From an uncultured Pelagibacteraceae bacterium (GTDB lineage Bacteria > Pseudomonadota > Alphaproteobacteria > Pelagibacterales > Pelagibacteraceae), in contig CACKHK010000007.1 of assembly GCA_902599955.1 (NCBI GenBank), positions 1 through 47,051 on the forward strand: a DNA stretch of 47,051 bases, given 5' to 3'. Of this stretch, positions 16,747 through 23,913 are shown in pieces; positions within the stretch are counted from its first letter, which is position 1; the number at the start of each line of letters is the position of its first letter. Both the position numbers and the translations under genes were made by a program. The notes beneath the pieces are model-generated. The model was not told the origin of the DNA. It did no database searches and was given only the letters and a program-made list of their open reading frames with translations.

Positions 16747-17897
16747 TGAGTCTGAAGAATTGTTACAATTTTGAAGACTTTAGAAAGCTAGCAAAAAAAA
16801 AATTACCTGCCCCAATTTTTCATTACATTGATGGCGGAGCTGATGATGAAGTCACAATGAATAGAAACACAGATTCATTTAATGACTGTGATCTAGTTCC
16901 AAATATTTTGAATAGTGTTGGTGAGCCAGATTTAAAGACTGAAGTTTTTGGAACAAAAATGGACATGCCAATTTTCTTGTCCCCTACTGCTATGCAAAGT
17001 TTATACCACCCAGATGGTGATAAAGCATCTGCTCGTGCAGCAGAAAAATTTGGTACAATTTATAGTATGTCTACAATGGCGTCTTTTTCCATCGAAGAAA
17101 TTGCAAATCTTTCTAGTGGTCCAAAAATTTTCCAATTATATATCCACAAAGATCAATCTATAACCGACGACTTAATTGATAGATGCAAAAGAGCAAACTT
17201 TAATGGGATGTGTATTACTGTTGACACAATTGTTGCTGGAAATAGAGAAAGGGACCATAGAACAGGTTTTACAACACCTCCAAAATTTACATTAGATAGT
17301 CTAATGAGTTTCGCAATGAGACCGCAGTGGGTATTTAATTATTTTACAAATAAGAAATTTGAATTAGCTAATCTCAAGGACAAAGTCGAAAAAGGTACAA
17401 ATATTGCTCAATCAGTTATGGGATATATAAATGAACAGTATGACCCTGCTATGAACTGGAAGGATGCTGAGTATTGTATTAAAAAATGGGATGGACCTAT
17501 TGCTCTTAAAGGAGTTATGTCAGTTGAAGATGCAAAAAAAGCAATCGATATAGGCTGCACAGCTATAATGATATCAAATCATGGAGGAAGACAACTTGAT
17601 GGATCTAGATCTCCATTTGATCAAGTAAAAGCTATTAGGGATGCAGTAGGTGATAAATTAGAGGTTATATTAGATGGTGGCGTTAGAAGAGGTACACATG
17701 TATTGAAAGCACTTGCGGCGGGTGCGACAGCTTGTAGTTTTGGCAAAGCATTTTTGTTTAGTTTAGGGGCTGGCGGACAACAAGGTATTGAGAGATTATT
17801 ACAAAATATGCATGATGAAATAAGACGTAACATGATATTGATGGGCTGCAAAAGTATCAAAGAACTTGATGAATCAAAAATTATTTTCCGAAAATAA
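16746..17897 (+). CDS. FMN-dependent 2-hydroxyacid dehydrogenase, paralogue 2 (LldD-like)
   Basis: Same length (383 residues) and same motif order as the preceding gene: FHYIDGGADDEVT, SPTAMQSLYH, GNRERDHRTGF, ALKGVMSVEDA and ISNHGGRQLDGSRSPFD. This copy keeps the canonical DGGVRRGTH, but the later FMN-phosphate arginine segment (GR in most members and in paralogue 1) reads FGKAFLF. The two copies therefore differ from consensus at different places, suggesting divergence in cofactor environment or substrate after tandem duplication. Overlap of stop and start (TAATG) points to coupled translation, possibly of a hetero-oligomer. Electron acceptor is probably the membrane quinone pool, by family analogy. 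Confidence 0.88.
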   Translation: MSLKNCYNFEDFRKLAKKKLPAPIFHYIDGGADDEVTMNRNTDSFNDCDLVPNILNSVGEPDLKTEVFGTKMDMPIFLSPTAMQSLYHPDGDKASARAAEKFGTIYSMSTMASFSIEEIANLSSGPKIFQLYIHKDQSITDDLIDRCKRANFNGMCITVDTIVAGNRERDHRTGFTTPPKFTLDSLMSFAMRPQWVFNYFTNKKFELANLKDKVEKGTNIAQSVMGYINEQYDPAMNWKDAEYCIKKWDGPIALKGVMSVEDAKKAIDIGCTAIMISNHGGRQLDGSRSPFDQVKAIRDAVGDKLEVILDGGVRRGTHVLKALAAGATACSFGKAFLFSLGAGGQQGIERLLQNMHDEIRRNMILMGCKSIKELDESKIIFRK

Positions 17898-17952
17898 ATA
17901 AAAATTACTAATATAAAAAATAAGTAAAAAAAATTAAATATAATAGACATAT

Positions 17953-17970
17953 ACTAACTTTTCAGTTAGT
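17953..17970. promoter_or_regulatory. Inverted repeat in the promoter region of the aminotransferase gene
   Basis: ACTAAC and GTTAGT are perfect 6-bp complements around the loop TTTTCA. TAAAAT at 17981-17986 could be a -10 box 16 bases after TTTTCA used as a weak -35, placing transcription start at about 17993, next to the ATG. The repeat would thus straddle the -35 and could be an operator; read as RNA it could also be a weak terminator of the hydroxyacid dehydrogenase pair (TTTT follows). Confidence 0.4.
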
Positions 17971-17993
17971 TTTCACACCTTAAAATTAAAGTT

Positions 17994-19160
17994 ATGAAAT
18001 TAGCAAAAAATTTAGAAAATTTAGGAACAGAATCTGCATTCAGTGTCTTAGCTGAGGCTAAAGCATTAGAGGCTAAAGGTCATCCAATGATACATTTGGG
18101 TTTAGGACAACCAGATTTTAAAACTCCAAAACATGTAGTCGAGGCTGCTAAGAAAGCTTTAGATGATGGTCATCATGGCTATGTTATGTCAAATGGAATT
18201 CCAGAATGTAGGCAAGCCGTAACAAGATGGATTAAAAAACGTTACAACACAGATATAGATTTTGAAAGAATTTTAATTATGCCAGGTGGAAAACCTACAA
18301 TGAGTTATGCAATTCAGTGTTATGGTGAACCAGGAGCAGAAATAATCCATCCAACACCTGCATTTCCTATTTATGAGTCAATGATTAACTATACTGGATC
18401 TACTCCAGTACCATATGATCTAACTGAAGATAAAGATCTGAAGTTTGATCCCGATAAAATACTTTCTCTTATAACTGATAAAACAAGATTGTTAATTTTA
18501 ATAAATCCCAACAATCCAACAGGAAGTTTTGTTGAGAAGCCAGTTATAGATTATTTTGCCAAAGAATTAGAAAAACATCCACATGTCACTATTTTAAGTG
18601 ATGAAATCTATAGTAGACAGATTTTTGATTACAAAGAAATGCCATCATTCTTCCATTATGAAAATTTAAGAGATAGACTAATTGTTCTAGAGGGTTGGAG
18701 CAAAGCATATTCAATGACTGGATGGAGATTAGGCTGGAGTTTTTGGCCAAAAGAACTTGTTGAACATGTAAATAAACTACTAATCAATAGTGTATCTTGC
18801 GTAAATGCAGCAGCACAATTTGCTGGAATAGCTGCTTTAGATGGTCCGGACGACTCAATTAAAGACATGTTGGATAAATTTACTTTAAGAAGAAATTTAA
18901 TCCATCAAGGGTTAAACGAACTACCAGGTGTGGAGTGTAGTTTACCAGGTGGCGCTTTTTATGCTTTTCCGAATGTAAAAGGAACTGGAATGACAGGAGC
19001 TGAGTTTTGTAAAAAAGCTATGCATGAAGCTGGAGTAGCAATAGTACCTGGAACTGCATTTGGTCAAACTTGCCAAGATTATGTGAGATTTAGTTTTGCC
19101 GCATCTAGAGATAACATACAACAGGCCTTAGAAAACATAGGCAAGATGCTTTCTAAATAG
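17994..19160 (+). CDS. PLP-dependent aminotransferase, class I/II
   Basis: A 388-residue fold-type I aminotransferase. Landmarks are HLGLGQPDFKTPKHV at the N-terminus, MPGGKPTMSYAI, INPNNPTGSF with the Asn that contacts the cofactor, LSDEIYSRQIF with the Asp/Tyr pair, and the PLP lysine in LEGWSKAYSMTGWRLGW; the substrate-carboxylate arginine is in YVRFSFA. It resembles aspartate-type aminotransferases. In this block, lying between hydroxyacid dehydrogenases and a glyoxylate-reductase-like gene, a role converting a 2-oxo acid such as glyoxylate or pyruvate to the amino acid is plausible but inferred. Confidence 0.9.
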   Translation: MKLAKNLENLGTESAFSVLAEAKALEAKGHPMIHLGLGQPDFKTPKHVVEAAKKALDDGHHGYVMSNGIPECRQAVTRWIKKRYNTDIDFERILIMPGGKPTMSYAIQCYGEPGAEIIHPTPAFPIYESMINYTGSTPVPYDLTEDKDLKFDPDKILSLITDKTRLLILINPNNPTGSFVEKPVIDYFAKELEKHPHVTILSDEIYSRQIFDYKEMPSFFHYENLRDRLIVLEGWSKAYSMTGWRLGWSFWPKELVEHVNKLLINSVSCVNAAAQFAGIAALDGPDDSIKDMLDKFTLRRNLIHQGLNELPGVECSLPGGAFYAFPNVKGTGMTGAEFCKKAMHEAGVAIVPGTAFGQTCQDYVRFSFAASRDNIQQALENIGKMLSK

Positions 19161-19198
19161 ACTGTATTTTTTAAAAGAAACTTCTATAATATTTAATT

Positions 19199-20572
19199 AT
19201 GAATGAAATTGTTCAAACAGAATTAAAAAAAATTTTTAATGGAAGGTTTTCAACCTCAGAATCTACAAGAGCAAACTATGCTAGAGGAGAAGATACTTAT
19301 GACCCAATACTTTCAAAAGCTGTAGTATTTCCAGAGACAAATGAAGAAGTTTCTCAATTATTAAAGCTATGTAATGAGCATAAAATTCCGGTTGTTCCTT
19401 TTGGTACTGGAACTTCATTAGAAGGCCATGTTGTAGGAAATCAAAATGGAATAACAATTTCTCTTGAAAAAATGAACAAAGTGTTGAGTGTCAATGCTGA
19501 AGATTTCGATTGCAGAGTACAGGCAAATGTAACTAGAAAACAACTAAATGAATATCTTCGTGAGGATGGAGTATTCTTTCCAATAGACCCTGGAGCAGAT
19601 GCTGCTCTTGGTGGAATGGCTGCAACATCAGCATCAGGTACAATGGCTGTTAAATACGGTACAATGAGAACTGTAATTTCAGGTCTCACAGTTGTTCTTC
19701 CCAATGGAGATATTATTAAAACAGGAGCTAGAACAAAAAAAACTTCTGCGGGATATAATCTCACAAATTTATTTATAGGTTCAGAAGGAACGCTTGGAAT
19801 AATTACTGAAGTACAATTAAGATTATCACCCATACCTGAAAGTATAATGAGTGCAGTTTGCTATTTCCCAGATTTAGACTCTGCAGTAAAAGCATCACAA
19901 GAAGTTATTCAGTACGGTGTTCCAATTGCAAGAATTGAAATGCTTAACAAAGATCAGATGGAAATTAGTATTAAATATTCAAAACTAGAAAACATAAAAG
20001 CATCACCGACATTATTTTTTGAATTCCATGGGAGTGAGGCTTCAAATAATGAAAATATTGGTATTGTAGAGGAAATTTCTAAAAGTAATGGTGGAAGTGA
20101 TTTTCAATGGGCATCTTCTCCCGAAGAACAAAAAAAATTATGGAAAGCAAGACATGATGTTTATTACTCTGTTAAAGCTTTAGGAAACGACATGAAAGTT
20201 TATTCAACAGACGTTTGTGTTCCAATTTCAAGATTAGTCGAGTGTATATCTTGGGCAGAAAAAGAAGTACAAAAACTAGGTTTAACTGCTCCAATGGTAG
20301 GCCACGTAGGTGATGGAAATTTTCACTCTATTGTTCTTTATGACCCAGAGGATCATGAAAAACAAAAAAAAATTAGACAATACAGTGATGATTTAATAAA
20401 CAAAGCACTTGAGCTTGAAGGAACAATCACTGGAGAACACGGTATAGGTCTTCAAAAGAAACATTATTTGCTTAGAGAACATCCAGACAATGTACCCGTT
20501 ATGAAATCTATTAAAAGATCTTTGGATGTAAATAACATAATGAATCCCGGTAAAATTTTCGATTTAAATTAA
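19199..20572 (+). CDS. FAD-linked D-2-hydroxyacid dehydrogenase (D-lactate dehydrogenase / GlcD family)
   Basis: A 457-residue flavoprotein with an N-terminal PCMH-type FAD domain (VPFGTGTSLEGHV, FPIDPGADAALGGMAATSASG, GSEGTLGIITEVQL) and a C-terminal FAD-oxidase domain with VGHVGDGNFHSIVL, GTITGEHGIGLQKK and DVNNIMNPGKIFDLN. This matches cytochrome-type D-lactate dehydrogenase and GlcD. The partner genes glcE and glcF are not adjacent, so it more likely acts as a single-subunit D-lactate or related dehydrogenase. It follows the aminotransferase by 38 bases and the reductase gene starts 10 bases after its stop. Confidence 0.9.
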   Translation: MNEIVQTELKKIFNGRFSTSESTRANYARGEDTYDPILSKAVVFPETNEEVSQLLKLCNEHKIPVVPFGTGTSLEGHVVGNQNGITISLEKMNKVLSVNAEDFDCRVQANVTRKQLNEYLREDGVFFPIDPGADAALGGMAATSASGTMAVKYGTMRTVISGLTVVLPNGDIIKTGARTKKTSAGYNLTNLFIGSEGTLGIITEVQLRLSPIPESIMSAVCYFPDLDSAVKASQEVIQYGVPIARIEMLNKDQMEISIKYSKLENIKASPTLFFEFHGSEASNNENIGIVEEISKSNGGSDFQWASSPEEQKKLWKARHDVYYSVKALGNDMKVYSTDVCVPISRLVECISWAEKEVQKLGLTAPMVGHVGDGNFHSIVLYDPEDHEKQKKIRQYSDDLINKALELEGTITGEHGIGLQKKHYLLREHPDNVPVMKSIKRSLDVNNIMNPGKIFDLN

Positions 20573-20582
20573 TTACATATCT

Positions 20583-21536
20583 ATGAAAAAAATTTTGGTC
20601 ACAAGAAGATTGCTAAGATCTTGTGAAGACAAGGCTAAAGAAATTTTTGATGCAAATTTGAATTTAAACGATGAACTATATTCTCAAAAAAAACTTGTTG
20701 AAATGAGCGATGGCTGTGATGGAATATTATCAGCTCTTACTGATAAGTTAGATGCTGAAACAATAAATCAATTACCCGATACTGTAAAAATATTATCAAA
20801 TTTTGCAGTTGGTTTTGGAAATATTGATTTGGATGCAGCAAGAAATAGAGGAATTGCAGTGACTAATACTCCAGATGTTTTGACAGATGCAACAGCTGAA
20901 ATAGGGGTTCTTTTAATATTGGGTGCTTGCAGGAGAGCTTCTGAGGGAATTGAAAGAGCAAGAGAAGGAGGTTGGGTTTGGTCAGCAGATTTATTAATAG
21001 GAAAACAATTAACTGGAACTAGATTGGGAATATTAGGAATGGGAAGAATTGGACAAAAGATTGCAAAAGTCGCTAAATCGCTGGGTATGGTTATTCATTA
21101 TCACAATAGATCAAAGCTAACTGAGGATAAGGAGCAGGGAGCAGTTTATCATGACAACCTAAAAGATTTGTTATCAGTTTCAGATGTATTATCTGTTTGC
21201 TGTCCTGCATCGAAAGAGACAATTAACATGATAAACAAAGATACAATAGAATATTTGCCCAAAGGAGCAATTGTAACTAATGTTGCAAGGGGCGATATAA
21301 TAGAGGATGAGGCAATGGTTGATGCTCTTGATAGAAGAAAAGTTTATGCAGTTGGATTAGATGTCTACAAAAATGAGCCAAATTTAAACAAAGGTTATTA
21401 TAGGCATAAAAGCGCGTTTATTCTTCCACATTTAGGTAGTGCAACCAAGGAAACTAGAACAGCAATGGCTAATTTAGCAATAGACAACCTTGATGAATTT
21501 TTTAAGACAGGAAATTGCAAAAATAAAGTCAATTAA
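20583..21536 (+). CDS. D-isomer 2-hydroxyacid dehydrogenase, glyoxylate/hydroxypyruvate reductase-like
   Basis: A 317-residue NAD(P)-dependent oxidoreductase. It has the catalytic-domain segment NFAVGFGNIDLDAARNRGI, the Rossmann motif LGILGMGRIGQKIA, NVARGDIIEDEAM with the catalytic arginine, GLDVYKNEP with the glutamate and LPHLGSATKETR with the histidine. The HNRSKL after the second strand suggests NADPH rather than NADH preference, as in glyoxylate reductases; that is inference. It would interconvert a 2-oxo acid such as glyoxylate with its D-hydroxy acid, complementing the flavin dehydrogenases upstream. Confidence 0.9.
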   Translation: MKKILVTRRLLRSCEDKAKEIFDANLNLNDELYSQKKLVEMSDGCDGILSALTDKLDAETINQLPDTVKILSNFAVGFGNIDLDAARNRGIAVTNTPDVLTDATAEIGVLLILGACRRASEGIERAREGGWVWSADLLIGKQLTGTRLGILGMGRIGQKIAKVAKSLGMVIHYHNRSKLTEDKEQGAVYHDNLKDLLSVSDVLSVCCPASKETINMINKDTIEYLPKGAIVTNVARGDIIEDEAMVDALDRRKVYAVGLDVYKNEPNLNKGYYRHKSAFILPHLGSATKETRTAMANLAIDNLDEFFKTGNCKNKVN

Positions 21537-21611
21537 CAATCTCAAGTTGTATTTAACCTATTTGTCTTAATTTTTAAAATGACTCTAAGTTACATTTATG
21601 TTTAATTATCA

Positions 21612-21634
21612 TTAGTTAATTAACTAAAGAGGAG
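21612..21634 (+). promoter_or_regulatory. 16-bp palindrome abutting a strong ribosome-binding site before dctP
   Basis: TTAGTTAATTAACTAA (21612-21627) is a perfect palindrome. It is followed at once by AGAGGAG (21628-21634), the strongest Shine-Dalgarno sequence noticed in the window, six bases from the ATG. The palindrome could be a regulator site or, in RNA, a hairpin next to the ribosome site. The half TTAGTT also occurs in the inverted repeat at 17953-17970 of the same gene block. Confidence 0.5.
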
Positions 21635-21640
21635 AAATAA

Positions 21641-22774
21641 ATGATTAAAGACAAAAAACTAATGAAGGTAAAAAAAACGCCTTCAAGACGTAAGTTCTTT
21701 AAAGCTGCTGCTGCAACAGGTGTTGCCGCTGTAGCTGCATCATCTTTGTCTGCTCCAGCTGTTGCCAAAGACAGAATTGAAGTTTCAATGGTAGCAACTT
21801 GGGGAAGAGATTTCCCAGGTCTAGGAACTGGTGCACAAAGATTTGCGCAAAGAATTGGTGATGTAAGTGATGGAAGAATTCAAGTTACTTACTACGCTGC
21901 TAACGAAAGAGTTAAGGCATTTGACTCATTTGATGAAGTTGCTTCAGGTAACTCTCAAATGTATCATGCTGCAGACTATTATTGGGTGAAAAAAGATCCT
22001 GCTTGGGGTTACTTCACTGCAGTACCTTTCGGTTTCACTTACACAGAAATGAATGCTTGGATCAGATTTGCTGGTGGTCAACAATTATGGGATGAATTAG
22101 CAGATAAATTTGGTCTAAAAAATTTCATGTGTGGTGATACAGGAGTTCAAATGGGTGGATGGTTTAACAAGAAAATCAGAAGTCCAAATGACTTTAAAGG
22201 TTTAAAAATGCGTATGCCTGGATTAGGTGGTCAAGTTATTGGTAAACTTGGAGGATCTCCAGTTTCACTTCCTGGTGGACAGATTTATGAAAACTTAGTG
22301 TCTGGTGCAATTGATGCAACAGAATGGGTTGGTCCATGGAATGATGAAGCAATGAAATTCCAAGAAGCAGCTAAATACTACTACTATCCTGGAATGCACG
22401 AACCTGGTTCAATGTTAGCTTGTGGATGTAATAAATCTTGGTTTACAAGTTTATCAAAATCAGATCAGTTGTTAATCGAAGCTTGTGCATCTACTGAAAA
22501 CGACGTTATGATGTCAGAGTACAATGCTAAAAACGGAGCAGCATTAGCTAGATTGATAAACGACCATGGTGTTAAACTAGAGAAGTTTAGTGATAAAGTT
22601 TACGATGGTTTTGGAAAAGCAGCAGAGGAAGTTTTTGAGGAAACTAGAGCAAGTAGTGGTCTCGCTGAGAGAATCCACACAAGTTTCTTAAAAGCTAGAA
22701 AAGAAATTGGTGCTTGGACAAACCTATCAGACTCACCTTACATTCAGCAAAGAAACAGAGTGCTAGGAATGTAA
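21641..22774 (+). CDS. TRAP transporter substrate-binding protein, 2-oxoacid/lactate type
   Basis: A 377-residue periplasmic DctP-family protein. The N-terminus has a twin-arginine signal (SRRKFFKAAAATG, then an Ala-rich stretch ending SAPAVAKD), suggesting export by Tat. The mature part has the substrate-anchoring arginine region KGLKMRMPGLGG, then GGSPVSLPGGQIYENL and SGAIDATEWVGPWND, which resemble TakP and the lactate-binding TRAP proteins more than the C4-dicarboxylate type. A strong ribosome-binding site precedes it and a strong intrinsic terminator follows, so it is probably made in excess over the permease. With lactate/glycolate-type enzymes upstream, a small 2-oxo or 2-hydroxy acid is the likely ligand; the exact one is unknown. 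Confidence 0.9.
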   Translation: MIKDKKLMKVKKTPSRRKFFKAAAATGVAAVAASSLSAPAVAKDRIEVSMVATWGRDFPGLGTGAQRFAQRIGDVSDGRIQVTYYAANERVKAFDSFDEVASGNSQMYHAADYYWVKKDPAWGYFTAVPFGFTYTEMNAWIRFAGGQQLWDELADKFGLKNFMCGDTGVQMGGWFNKKIRSPNDFKGLKMRMPGLGGQVIGKLGGSPVSLPGGQIYENLVSGAIDATEWVGPWNDEAMKFQEAAKYYYYPGMHEPGSMLACGCNKSWFTSLSKSDQLLIEACASTENDVMMSEYNAKNGAALARLINDHGVKLEKFSDKVYDGFGKAAEEVFEETRASSGLAERIHTSFLKARKEIGAWTNLSDSPYIQQRNRVLGM

Positions 22775-22793
22775 TTTCGTCTTTTATGTAATT

Positions 22794-22823
22794 AAAAGGG
22801 CCCTTAATTGGGCCCTTTTTTTT
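22794..22823 (+). terminator. Intrinsic terminator between dctP and dctQ
   Basis: AAAAGGGCCC (22794-22803), a six-base loop TTAATT and GGGCCCTTTT form a 10-bp stem with a core of six G-C pairs, ending in a run of eight T (22816-22823). It is the only G+C-rich stem with a T tail noticed in the window. Partial read-through would give less permease than binding protein. Confidence 0.92.
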
Positions 22824-22863
22824 AGTTTCAATAAAAGTAAATTTTTAGTATTAAAAAAAACCT

Positions 22864-23913
22864 ATGGACTCCGAAAGTAAGATTACAGCACGTTATTTAA
22901 GAATTTTAAGCTACTCTGTGTTAGCTTTTACGCTAGCATTTTTAATAAATAATATTCTTACAGTTTGGGTCGACTGGCCAGGAGTAAAAAAAATTTTTTC
23001 TCATTACGAATTATTTGGTTTTAAACAAAAAGCACTTCAAGGATCAGAATTAAATTATGGTTATTTGCAAATTGGAATTTATTTGATTTGTATTGCTGGA
23101 GTTATTTTATACGTATTTAAAACATATTCTCAGACACTGGAACATGACTCAGAAATATTATCAAAATTTTCTGCATATTTAGTTAGATCATCTTTTTGGG
23201 CTGTATTTCTAGTTGGTGTTGCTGATTTTATAATTTCATTCATGGTTGTGGAAAGACTATGGGAAGCTATTTTTAGTCCTGAGGTTAAAGCTTTTATGGT
23301 TAAAGCTCCTGAAAGAATTACATTTATACATTTTCCAATTATTTTAGGATCTTTCATAATTGGATATTTTACAAAATCAGTCGGATTTATTTGGCTTGCA
23401 GTTCTAGTCGTACTAAGTGAATTTGTAATAGTATTATCAAGATTTATATTTTCTTATGAGCAAGCTTTTCAGGGAGACCTTGTGAGATTTTGGTATGCAG
23501 CGCTATATCTATTTGCAAGTGCATATGCTCTAATACACGAAGGTCACGTAAGAGTAGATGTCCTTTACTCTTCTTTTAGTGAGAGAAAAAAAGCATGGAC
23601 TAATTCGATAGGTTCAGCACTTCTTGGAGTACCACTTTGTTTAATAGTTATCTTTTATGGTTTAAACGGTAAAGCAAGTATTATTAACGGACCCGTAGTT
23701 GCCTTTGAAGTAACTCAGCAAGGTTCTAACGGACTATATCTACTTTATTTAATGGCTGTTTATTTAGGAGTTTTTGCAGTTACGATGTTGCTGCAATTCA
23801 CAAGTTATTTTATGAGCAGTAGCCACAAACTTCTGCAAAATGATGAAGAGGTAAATATTTCAAAGGTCGATAAAACAAATAAAGTTAGTATCGAAAATAT
23901 GGAAAGCCAATAA
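22864..23913 (+). CDS. TRAP transporter small permease subunit (DctQ), extended form
   Basis: A 349-residue membrane protein. The C-terminal ~170 residues form the normal four-helix DctQ unit, recognisable from RFWYAALYLFASAYALIHEGHVRVDVLYSS (core HEGHVRVDVLY) and NGLYLLYLMAVYLGV. Ahead of it are about four additional hydrophobic helices (near residues 12-35, 60-80, 100-125 and 145-170), roughly doubling the usual 160-220 residues. Its gene overlaps dctM by one base. The extra helices are not explained by the known TRAP fold. Confidence 0.85.
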   Translation: MDSESKITARYLRILSYSVLAFTLAFLINNILTVWVDWPGVKKIFSHYELFGFKQKALQGSELNYGYLQIGIYLICIAGVILYVFKTYSQTLEHDSEILSKFSAYLVRSSFWAVFLVGVADFIISFMVVERLWEAIFSPEVKAFMVKAPERITFIHFPIILGSFIIGYFTKSVGFIWLAVLVVLSEFVIVLSRFIFSYEQAFQGDLVRFWYAALYLFASAYALIHEGHVRVDVLYSSFSERKKAWTNSIGSALLGVPLCLIVIFYGLNGKASIINGPVVAFEVTQQGSNGLYLLYLMAVYLGVFAVTMLLQFTSYFMSSSHKLLQNDEEVNISKVDKTNKVSIENMESQ

